Made by a program: the position numbers and the translations under genes | In this document: in pieces, positions 23,553 through 30,813 of the stretch | Numbering within the stretch: the stretch's first letter is position 1 | Layout of the letters: each line of letters opens with the position of its first letter | The notes under the pieces: generated by a model | Seen by the model: only the letters and a program-made list of their open reading frames with translations | Told to the model about the DNA's origin: nothing | Database searches by the model: none | Origin: Solirubrobacterales bacterium | GTDB taxonomy: Bacteria; Actinomycetota; Thermoleophilia; Solirubrobacterales; Solirubrobacteraceae | Direction of reading: 5' to 3' | DNA length: 34,347 nucleotides | NCBI GenBank assembly: GCA_027306855.1 | Contig: DAHUYZ010000021.1 | Location: forward strand, 1-34,347

Positions 23553-25079
23553 ATGACGCCACTTGCGAGGAAGCAGCGCCCGCTATCTGAGGACTTCCCG
23601 CGACTCATAGACGGCGGCAACGCGCTCGACGTACGCGAGCTCGAGCGTCTGCGCGCACGTGCGCGGCGCTTCGCCGAGGAGCACGTCAGTCCCCGCGCGA
23701 TGGAGATCGACCGGCGCACCGACGAGGACCCATCATGGTTCGACTGGGATCTCGTGCGGGCAGGGGCCGAGCACGGGATGCTCAGCTTCTTGATCCCCAA
23801 GCCGGCCGGCGGCGGAGGCGGTCTCTCCACCGAGGCGGCGGTCGTGATGGAGGAGTTGTGCGCCGCCTGTCCGGGGATCGCCCTGATCTTCGGCGCGCAT
23901 GCGCTCGGAATATCCCCTCTTCTGCTCGGCGGGCCCTCTCAGTGGGACGGCGTCCTCTCCGAGCTCGTGTGCTCCGAACGCACCACCAGGCCACTGCTGA
24001 TGGCGTGTGCGATCACCGAGCCCGAAGCCGGGACCGACGTCGAGGACCCCGACCTCTTGGCGCGCGCGCGGATCACCAGCCATGCCCGGCGCGTGCCCGG
24101 CGGCTTTCGCCTGAGCGGCGCCAAGCGCTTCATCTCAAACGGCAGCGTCGCCCGCTGGATAACGCTCTTGATGCCGACGGATCCGCGCGATCCGGCACAC
24201 ACCTGGACCTGCTTCCTCGTGGACGCCAGCAGCGAGGGCTTCTCCGTGAACCGAGTCGAGCACAAGATGGGCCAGCGTGCCGCCCACGCCGCGGAATTGG
24301 CTCTAGATGAAGTGTTTGTCCCCGACGAGCGCGTCGTCAGCAGGGAGGGCGACGGAGCGGCCGCCACGATGATCGTGCTCGCCTGCTCACGTCCCCCTGT
24401 CGGGGCGATCGCCACGGGGATCGCTCGCGGGGCATACGAGCGGCTGCTTGTTTGGCTGGAGGAGGACCGTGCGGCAAAAGGCCTGCTCGAGCGCCAGCAC
24501 GTCCAACTCGTGCTCGCGAGCATGGAGGAGGAGATCCACCTCGCCCGCCAGGCCTACATGGACGCCGCCACCGAGCTCGATTACCGGGCGCTCGGCGGCG
24601 CGATGAGGCATCCCGCGGTACGGGCTCTCGGGCATGTGCCGGCCGGCATCCGAAAGCGCCGTTCCGTACGCGGGCTGCTCGCTTCTGATCGCATGCGGGA
24701 CACGACCATCTCGATCCTGCATCGCACAACGAGCGAGTCAGCCGTCACTCGCTCGGTCGCGCTCTCCTCAATGGCGAAGGCGCGTGGAGGCGACGTGGCG
24801 ATGCGCGTCACCGGTGCGGCCCTGGAGATCGTGGGGCTGCGCGGCGTGCGGATCAGGGCGGAACTGGAGAAGCTGTGGCGCGATGCCAAGCTGTGCCAGA
24901 TCTACGAGGGCACCAACCAGCTCAACCGCCTGGAGGTCTATCGCGGCCTGTGCCGGCGAGAGACGATCGCCTGCCTGCCTCCACTGCTTGCCCACCGCTC
25001 CGCCGTGCCGCCGCCGGACGCTGGAGTCGGCGGGAGCCGCGAAAAAATCCTCGCAGGTGAGAATGGAGGTCCGCGATGA
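23553..25079 (+). CDS. acyl-CoA dehydrogenase, catalytic-type subunit
   Basis: This 508-residue flavoenzyme shows the ACAD N-terminal helical domain (FAEEHVSPRAMEIDRR), the mid-domain FAD/substrate block ACAITEPEAGTDVEDPD, GAKRFISNGSVARW, and the C-terminal KLCQIYEGTNQLNRLEVYRG with the expected catalytic base E452. It is longer than a standard 380-400-residue ACAD because of an insertion before the last helices (about residues 340-390) and a C-terminal tail. Its stop overlaps the ATG of a second, smaller ACAD. In actinobacteria such adjacent pairs often form alpha2beta2 enzymes acting on bulky or sterol-derived acyl-CoAs. Confidence 0.88.
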   Translation: MTPLARKQRPLSEDFPRLIDGGNALDVRELERLRARARRFAEEHVSPRAMEIDRRTDEDPSWFDWDLVRAGAEHGMLSFLIPKPAGGGGGLSTEAAVVMEELCAACPGIALIFGAHALGISPLLLGGPSQWDGVLSELVCSERTTRPLLMACAITEPEAGTDVEDPDLLARARITSHARRVPGGFRLSGAKRFISNGSVARWITLLMPTDPRDPAHTWTCFLVDASSEGFSVNRVEHKMGQRAAHAAELALDEVFVPDERVVSREGDGAAATMIVLACSRPPVGAIATGIARGAYERLLVWLEEDRAAKGLLERQHVQLVLASMEEEIHLARQAYMDAATELDYRALGGAMRHPAVRALGHVPAGIRKRRSVRGLLASDRMRDTTISILHRTTSESAVTRSVALSSMAKARGGDVAMRVTGAALEIVGLRGVRIRAELEKLWRDAKLCQIYEGTNQLNRLEVYRGLCRRETIACLPPLLAHRSAVPPPDAGVGGSREKILAGENGGPR

Positions 25080-26203
25080 GCACGCAGACGACTACGAGCG
25101 GCGAGCGGGCGGCGCTGCTCGCTATGGCCCGCGATCTCGCGCGCCACGAGCTGCTAGCGCGCAGCGTGGATCTTGACCGGGGCGATCGCGAGGCGATCGC
25201 CGAGTGTTGGCGCAGCCTCGTAGGCGTCGGTCTCGACAGGGCGCTGCTCGGCGAACGGCACGGAGGCGTCGAGCTAAGCGTGCGCGACCTGCTCGCCGCA
25301 CTCGAGGAGCTCGCGGTCGGCGACGGTGGGATCGCGATGTGCGTGCTGCTCTGCAACACCGCTCTGGCGACACTCACAGACGAGCAGCTCAGCGAAATCC
25401 CCTGGGGAGCGCGCTGGGCGCTCGTGCCGGCCACGTCCGGTACGGAGGTGACCGTGTCGGACGGAGCGCTCGACGGTCGCATCGAATGCGCTCTCGGCGC
25501 TCTCGGCGCTCACGGACTCGTCGTCATCCTCGACGGACCCGAGCCGGCGGCGTTTGCGATCGACGCCGGCGCAGCCGGCTCGAGGCTCGAGCGTGACGTC
25601 ACGCAAATGGGATTGCGCGCGGCGCCCGCCGCGTTGATCGAGCTGGCAGACATCGACTGTCCGTGCCCTGCAGGGCGCGCGCCCGCTCTGGATGGGTCAG
25701 ACTGCTCCAACGGGATGATGAGCGCCGCGAACGCGCGGGCGCTGCTGCGCGCCGGCACCGCTGCGATCGCAAATGGGATCGCCCGGCGCGCGCACGAGAT
25801 GGCGCTCGAATACGCCCACGCCCGTCAGCAGGGAGGAGTCGCGATCATCGAGCACGACGCTGTCAGCGACATGCTGTCGGCGATGGCGGTGAGACTGGCA
25901 TGTAGGCCAGAAGTCGGCGCCGGGCGGTTTGGCTCCGACATGACCGCCGATCCGCTCGGCCTCGCCATCGATCAGAAGTACGCGCTCGCCGTAAAGATCG
26001 CCGCCACCGACGCCGCCGTCGCAACGACGACCGACGCAGTCCAGGTGTTCGGCGGGACCGGCTACATGGTCGAGACCGGCGTCGAGAAGTTGATGCGCGA
26101 CGCCAAGTACTGCCAGCTGTTCCCCGAGCCCAATTGGGTCGCGCACGACGAGCTGATGCGCTCAGAGCGCGCCGGTCTGCGTTCCGGCGAGCCCGAGCAG
26201 TAG
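25076..26203 (+). CDS. acyl-CoA dehydrogenase-like partner subunit
   Basis: The 375-residue protein starts in an ATGA overlap with the first ACAD. It retains the C-terminal block DAVQVFGGTGYMVETGVEKLMRDAKYCQLF, but the catalytic YEGT motif is replaced by FPEPNW. The mid-domain ITEPxxGSD flavin/substrate motif is also missing, where PATSGTEVTVSDG is found. I infer a non-catalytic or weakly catalytic partner of the preceding ACAD, as in mycobacterial heterotetrameric FadE pairs. The riboswitch of the next operon starts about 20 bases after its stop. Confidence 0.82.
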   Translation: MSTQTTTSGERAALLAMARDLARHELLARSVDLDRGDREAIAECWRSLVGVGLDRALLGERHGGVELSVRDLLAALEELAVGDGGIAMCVLLCNTALATLTDEQLSEIPWGARWALVPATSGTEVTVSDGALDGRIECALGALGAHGLVVILDGPEPAAFAIDAGAAGSRLERDVTQMGLRAAPAALIELADIDCPCPAGRAPALDGSDCSNGMMSAANARALLRAGTAAIANGIARRAHEMALEYAHARQQGGVAIIEHDAVSDMLSAMAVRLACRPEVGAGRFGSDMTADPLGLAIDQKYALAVKIAATDAAVATTTDAVQVFGGTGYMVETGVEKLMRDAKYCQLFPEPNWVAHDELMRSERAGLRSGEPEQ

Positions 26204-26221
26204 CATCCTGCGCGTACATAC

Positions 26222-26386
26222 GGTCGGTGGCGAAGGGAAGCCGGTGAGAGTCCGGCGCGGACCCGCCACTGTGACCGGGGATGCCGTCCGCAGCGCGCAA
26301 CCTGCGCGAAGCCACTGATCGCCGCGATCGCGGGACCGGGAAGGCGCGGAGGGTAGGCCCGGGAGCCAGGAGACCTGCCTCCGGCC
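26222..26386 (+). promoter_or_regulatory. cobalamin (B12) riboswitch aptamer
   Basis: The conserved core reads GGGAAGCCGGTGAGAGTCC then GGCGCGGACCCGCCACTGT. It is followed by ACCGGGAAGG and the B12 box AGCCAGGAGACCTGCC at 26364-26379. The closing P1 helix can be drawn between GGTCGG (26222-26227) and CCGGCC (26381-26386) with one G-U pair. The aptamer senses adenosyl- or methylcobalamin, and genes under such elements are nearly always for B12 synthesis, transport or B12-independent bypass. Here it precedes an uptake operon. Confidence 0.96.
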
Positions 26387-26390
26387 GGCA

Positions 26391-26421
26391 AGCCCACAAG
26401 CCCTCGTGGAAAGGGGTGGCT
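26391..26421 (+). promoter_or_regulatory. riboswitch expression platform: SD-sequestering hairpin
   Basis: AGCC-c-AC (26391-26397) can pair with GTGGCT (26416-26421), and inside it CCCT (26401-26404) pairs with AGGG (26412-26415). The GGGG at 26413-26416, the only Shine-Dalgarno candidate for ATG 26427, lies wholly in this stem. This fits translational repression by B12, with no terminator T-run visible. Confidence 0.6.
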
Positions 26422-26426
26422 CAATC

Positions 26427-27158
26427 ATGAAACGCATTACTCTCACCGCGGCCGGCGTCTGCGCCGTCGCTCTCTTGCCGGCAGTGGCGCCGTCAATCGC
26501 TGCGGCGAACCGAACCGGCTCCGCCGTTTCGATCCGGGTGGAGGGGATGAGCCGGACGCTCTTGCCCGAAACGGGGTTGAGCCCGCGCTCGAGCGAGATC
26601 GACAAGGATGGCAAGCCCACCGACACATGCGTCGGGGACACAGCGGCCGTAGCGCTGGAAGACGGCACTCACGGCCACTGGACCGCAGGCACATACTCCT
26701 CGGGCCTCGGCTACCCGGTGATAGGCATCGAGAAAGAGTCGTATCCGTTCACATCCGACTACTACTGGTCGCTGTGGATCGACGACAAGCCTGCGACCAC
26801 GGGCATCTGCGGCGCGACGCTCAAAGCCGGTGACAGCGTCCTGTTCTTCCCGCAGTGCTCCCAGGAAAGCGCGGCGAGCTGCCCGCAGGGTCTGTTCGAT
26901 CCCGCGGTTCTGCGGGTGAGCGGCCCCTCGCGCGCGCGCGAGGGCAAGAACGTCAAGGTCAAGGTCAGCTCGCTGGCCAACCTCACAGGCGCGCCGTCGC
27001 CCGGTGCGGGCGTCAAGCTGACGTTCGGCAAGCGATCGGTCAAGACCAACGCCGCCGGAGTGGCGCAAGTGCGCTTCGCCAAGGCCGGCAAGTACAAGAT
27101 CGTCGCTACCGCGCCCAACTCGATCCGCGCCGAGTTGACCGTGCAGGTGAGCGGCTAG
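26427..27158 (+). CDS. secreted transcobalamin-C-like (DUF4430) protein
   Basis: This 243-residue exported protein has a signal peptide (1-27, ending SIAAA). Residues about 33-145 form a DUF4430/transcobalamin-C-like beta domain, recognisable from VSIRVEGMSRTLLPETGL, the aromatic YPFTSDYYWSLWIDDKPA hairpin and ATLKAGDSVLFF; in human transcobalamin the equivalent domain covers one face of B12. Residues about 160-243 look like an Ig-type bacterial repeat (GAGVKLTFGKRSVKTNAAGV). Cysteines C68, C128, C144 and C152 could form two disulfides. ATG 26427 is preferred to GTG 26406, which lies inside the riboswitch hairpin. It is the first gene of the riboswitch operon. Confidence 0.85.
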   Translation: MKRITLTAAGVCAVALLPAVAPSIAAANRTGSAVSIRVEGMSRTLLPETGLSPRSSEIDKDGKPTDTCVGDTAAVALEDGTHGHWTAGTYSSGLGYPVIGIEKESYPFTSDYYWSLWIDDKPATTGICGATLKAGDSVLFFPQCSQESAASCPQGLFDPAVLRVSGPSRAREGKNVKVKVSSLANLTGAPSPGAGVKLTFGKRSVKTNAAGVAQVRFAKAGKYKIVATAPNSIRAELTVQVSG

Positions 27159-27162
27159 ACCG

Positions 27163-28089
27163 ATGCTGTTGCGGCGCACCCCGGCTCCGGCGGTCGCGCT
27201 CGCGGCGCTGTGCGCGCTCGCAAGCTGCGGCCTCGGGCCGGGTGCCGCGCCGAAAGACGCCCAGCTCACGGTCACACGCGACTTTGGGACGCGCGTCGTG
27301 CTTGCAACGCGCGCTCCGAAAGTGGTAGGCCAGGAAACGATCATGAGCCTGCTGGCGCGCAACGCGCGCGTAAAGACCCGCTACGGAGGAGGGTTCGTGC
27401 AGTCGATCGACGGTCTGTCCGGCGGCAGCCAGGCAGGTGAGCCGATCGACTGGTTCTACTACGTCAACGGCGTCGAGGCGCCCGTGGGCGCGGCCAACAC
27501 GAACGTTCACAGCGGCGACCGCGTCTGGTGGGACCTGCACGATTGGAGCCAAACGGAGGACGTGCCGGCGGTGGTCGGCTCGTTTCCAGAGCCGTTCCTA
27601 CACGGCAACCAAGGCAAGCAGGTCGGCGTCGAATGTGCGCAGCCGTCGTCCTCGGCCTGCAAGTCGGTCGCTTCTCGTTTGCGCGCGCTGGGCGTCCCGG
27701 TCGTACTCGAGGCGCTCTCCGGCAAGGGGGAAGTGCGAGAGCTGCGCGTCCTCGTCGGCCCGCTCGCATCGATCGAGGCCAACCCAAATGCCCGGCTCGT
27801 CGGGCAGGGTCCGACTCATAGCGGCGTCTACGCCCGCTTCCCCTCCGACGGTCGCACGATTGCGCTGCTCGACGAGCGCGGTCGGACGGTGCGCACGCTC
27901 GGCGCCGGCGCCGGCCTGATCGCCGCTGCGCACAACGGCGAACAGGCTCCGGTCTGGCTCGTAACCGGCACCAACGCCGCCGGCGTCCAGCTGGCCGCCT
28001 CACGGCTGGATGAAGCTTCGCTGAAAGATCGCTTCGCGCTCGCCCTCTCCCCGAACAAAGAAGAGCTCGCGTTGCCGGCCGGAGGATGA
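27163..28089 (+). CDS. lipoprotein with transcobalamin-C-like (DUF4430) domain
   Basis: The 308-residue protein has a lipobox (LASC, C22), so it should be anchored on the outer face of the membrane. Residues about 35-130 form a second DUF4430-type domain, with MSLLARNARVKTRYGGGFVQ, DWFYYVNGVEAPVGA and VHSGDRVWWDLHDW. Residues about 133-300 form a further domain of unknown type containing a possible C-C pair (VECAQPSSSAC). It begins four bases after the first DUF4430 gene, and GGAGG just before its stop serves the TTG start of ecfT. A role as membrane-bound substrate receptor is inferred. Confidence 0.85.
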   Translation: MLLRRTPAPAVALAALCALASCGLGPGAAPKDAQLTVTRDFGTRVVLATRAPKVVGQETIMSLLARNARVKTRYGGGFVQSIDGLSGGSQAGEPIDWFYYVNGVEAPVGAANTNVHSGDRVWWDLHDWSQTEDVPAVVGSFPEPFLHGNQGKQVGVECAQPSSSACKSVASRLRALGVPVVLEALSGKGEVRELRVLVGPLASIEANPNARLVGQGPTHSGVYARFPSDGRTIALLDERGRTVRTLGAGAGLIAAAHNGEQAPVWLVTGTNAAGVQLAASRLDEASLKDRFALALSPNKEELALPAGG

Positions 28090-28093
28090 GCGC

Positions 28094-29017
28094 TTGAGGA
28101 GCATGCTGTTCTACCGACGCCTGCCTAGCCCTTTGCATGCGACGCGTGCGACGATCGGGGCGGCATGGGCGACCGCGCTGATAGTCGCTGCGCTGAGCAC
28201 CGATCATCCCGTCGTGCTCGGCGTACTCTGCGTCTGCACGCTGCTCGCCGGGATTGGTGCCGCAGTTGGCGCAGAGCTGGCACGCTCGCTTCGGATGGCG
28301 GCGATCGTCGCCGTTCCGATCGTGCTCGGCAACCTGCTCGTCTCGCGCGATGGTCTCACCGTGTTCGCGCGTCTCGGCGATCTCGGCCCGTTCGGGCAAG
28401 GTGATTTGACGGTCGAGGCGCTCGTCTACGGAGCGGTCATCGCGCTCAAGGTCAGCGTAGTGATGCTTGCGACCACGCTTGCGAGTCTCGCCGTCGATCC
28501 CGATGAGCTGCTGCTGATCGCACGCCGATTCTCGTTTCGCACCTCACTCACCGTGTCGCTCGCGACGCGCATGGTCCCCGTGCTCGGGCGCGACGCCCAG
28601 CGCCTTGCCGAGGCACAGCGCACGCGTGGGGACTGGATCGGGGCGCAGACCGGAAGAAGAGACGCTCGCTTTAGCGTCCGCCGCGCGCGCACGCGAGCCC
28701 GGCTGATCAGCGCGATAGTCGGCTCCTCGCTGGACCGGGCGCTCGATGTGGCGGCGACGCTCGAGCTCCGCGGCTTCGCGTCCGCCCGGCGCGCGCCGCG
28801 ACGGCGTGAGCCATGGTCGCGCCACGATCTCGCGTTCACGGCATCGGCCTTTGCGATCATCGCGCTTGCCCTGCTCGATCGCGCCCTTGTGCTCGCGCCG
28901 TTCAACGCGTATCCACTGGTGAGGATGAGCGCTGGGCCACCCGCGCTGGCGCTGTGCGTCGCGCTTGGCGTGGCTGCGCTCGCGCCGTTTGCCGATCGCC
29001 GAGGCATAAGACGATGA
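28094..29017 (+). CDS. ecfT: ECF transporter T component (EcfT/CbiQ-like)
   Basis: This 307-residue membrane protein couples ATP hydrolysis to the S component. N-terminal TMs are followed by coupling-helix motifs of the Ala-Arg-Gly type, here seen as AEAQRTRGDW and AATLELRGFAS, flanking the cytoplasmic region. TTG 28094 has GGAGG (28081-28085) eight bases upstream; ATG 28103 is the alternative. The stop forms an ATGA overlap with the fused ATPase gene. It is longer than many EcfT proteins because of a C-terminal TM pair. Confidence 0.9.
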   Translation: MRSMLFYRRLPSPLHATRATIGAAWATALIVAALSTDHPVVLGVLCVCTLLAGIGAAVGAELARSLRMAAIVAVPIVLGNLLVSRDGLTVFARLGDLGPFGQGDLTVEALVYGAVIALKVSVVMLATTLASLAVDPDELLLIARRFSFRTSLTVSLATRMVPVLGRDAQRLAEAQRTRGDWIGAQTGRRDARFSVRRARTRARLISAIVGSSLDRALDVAATLELRGFASARRAPRRREPWSRHDLAFTASAFAIIALALLDRALVLAPFNAYPLVRMSAGPPALALCVALGVAALAPFADRRGIRR

Positions 29018-30813
29018 GCGGGATCGTCTTCGAGCGTGTCACCTACACATATCCAGGCGCGGCCGAGCCCGCACTGCGCGACGTCACGCTCGAAGTGCGT
29101 CCCGGTGAACTGTGTCTGCTCGCCGGTCTCTCTGGGCACGGTAAGTCGACTCTGCTGCGCGCTACTTGCGGCCTTGCGCCCCATTTTCACGGCGGAACGT
29201 TCGCTGGGCGTGTGACCGTCTGCGGGCTCGATACGCGCGAACACCCTCCCGCTCGTCTGGGCACGCACGTCGGCGTCCTCTTCCAGGATCCGGAGACCCA
29301 GCTCGTGATGGGGTCTGTTCGGGCTGAGCTCGCGCTTTCTCTGGAGAGCCGCTCCGGCAGTGCAGCTGCAGTCGCGCGCGGCGTGGAGGAGGTGGCGCTT
29401 GCGCTCGGCATCGACCATCTCCTGGACCGCTCCACCCACGAGCTCTCCGGCGGGGAGCAGCAGCGCGTGGCGCTCGCCGCGGCGCTCGCCGGCCGCCCGC
29501 GGGTGGTGCTGCTGGATGAGCCGACCTCTCAGCTGGACCCAGTCGCGGGCGATGAGCTGATAGGGCTGCTGCGCCGGCTCAACCAGGAGTGGGACACGAC
29601 GATCGTGCTGTCTGAGCACCGTCTGGAGCGTTGCCTCCCGACGGCCGACCGCGTGATCTGCCTGCACGACGGCGGCGTTGCATACGACGGTGATCCGGCC
29701 TCGTTCCTCTCGTTCGCAAACCAGTCTGCCCCCGCACTTCAGACACCCGGCGCGCGGCTGTTCGCGCTCGCGGGCCTTCGTCAGGCGCCGGTCGGCGTCA
29801 AGCAGGCGCGTGGCGCGTTGCGTCGCCGGGGACTGCTACCGCACGAGAACGACCCCACAGAGTGTGCGCCCGCAGACGGGCCAGACTCGGGGCAGCGTGG
29901 ACACAGGGGCGGTCGGGGCGCTGGTCTTCGCGTTCGCCTGCGAGGTCGCAGTGTGTCGGCGGCCGTCGGAGTGCACGGTCTGTGGTTCGAGGTCGATCGT
30001 GGACCCGCGATCCTGCGTGGAGTCGAGCTTACCGTCGAGCCCGGTGAGAGCGTCGTGTTGATGGGCCGCAACGGCGCCGGCAAGTCGACGCTGCTGCGCC
30101 ACATGGCGGGCTTGATGACGCCGACGCGCGGGCGCATCGAGCGGGCCGGCCGTGTCGCCCTGCTGCTACAGAACCCCGGCGACTACATACTCCACGAGCG
30201 CGTCGCCGACGAGCTTTCTGCGGCGGCGCTACGCACTGCCGGTCTGCAGGAGCTCGCTGAGCGCAATCCGCGCGACCTATCGGGCGGCGAGCGTCAGCGT
30301 CTGGCGCTCGCGATTGTCGCCGGCGAGGGTGAGCCTCCGGCGCTGCTCGCATTGGACGAGCCGACGCGTGGGATGGATCGCGAGGCTAAGACGGCGCTCT
30401 GTGCCGAGCTGTGCCGCCGCGCATCGGAGGGACAAGGCGTGATCGTTGCGACTCACGACCCCGAGTTCGCGGCGAGCTGCGCGGAGCGTGCGGTGCTGCT
30501 TGCCGACGGGCGCGTGATTGCCGATGGGCCGGCCGCCGAGCTGCTCGCCGGCGGCTGGTACTTCGCGACCGAGACGGCCCGCATACTGGGGGGCGCCGGC
30601 GGGGCGCTGCTGCCCGAGCAGGGAGCGCTGCTGATCGAGCGGGCTATGCGCGCAAAAGGGTCTGCCGACGATTGGACGGGGAGCGGCCCGATTGATGGAG
30701 GTCAGGCAGATGGTGCCTCAGCGGACCGCGATCCCGCGAACGAGGTGTCGTCCGCTGCCCCTCTATCGGGTCGGCTGAGCGCTTCAGTCGCGGCCGCGGA
30801 GGCCCAACGGTGA
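29014..30813 (+). CDS. fused ECF double ATPase (EcfA-EcfA')
   Basis: This 599-residue protein joins two ABC ATPase domains in one chain. The first (about 1-250) has Walker A GLSGHGKST (38-46), signature LSGGEQQRVALAAAL and Walker B VVLLDEPTSQLD. The second (about 315-545) has Walker A GRNGAGKST (351-359), signature LSGGERQRLALAIV and Walker B LLALDEPTRGMD. A basic, Gly/Arg-rich linker of about 65 residues joins them and the C-terminus is polar. In most ECF systems these are separate EcfA1 and EcfA2 subunits. ATG 29014 overlaps ecfT; the stop overlaps the GTG of the S-component gene. Confidence 0.93.
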   Translation: MSGIVFERVTYTYPGAAEPALRDVTLEVRPGELCLLAGLSGHGKSTLLRATCGLAPHFHGGTFAGRVTVCGLDTREHPPARLGTHVGVLFQDPETQLVMGSVRAELALSLESRSGSAAAVARGVEEVALALGIDHLLDRSTHELSGGEQQRVALAAALAGRPRVVLLDEPTSQLDPVAGDELIGLLRRLNQEWDTTIVLSEHRLERCLPTADRVICLHDGGVAYDGDPASFLSFANQSAPALQTPGARLFALAGLRQAPVGVKQARGALRRRGLLPHENDPTECAPADGPDSGQRGHRGGRGAGLRVRLRGRSVSAAVGVHGLWFEVDRGPAILRGVELTVEPGESVVLMGRNGAGKSTLLRHMAGLMTPTRGRIERAGRVALLLQNPGDYILHERVADELSAAALRTAGLQELAERNPRDLSGGERQRLALAIVAGEGEPPALLALDEPTRGMDREAKTALCAELCRRASEGQGVIVATHDPEFAASCAERAVLLADGRVIADGPAAELLAGGWYFATETARILGGAGGALLPEQGALLIERAMRAKGSADDWTGSGPIDGGQADGASADRDPANEVSSAAPLSGRLSASVAAAEAQR

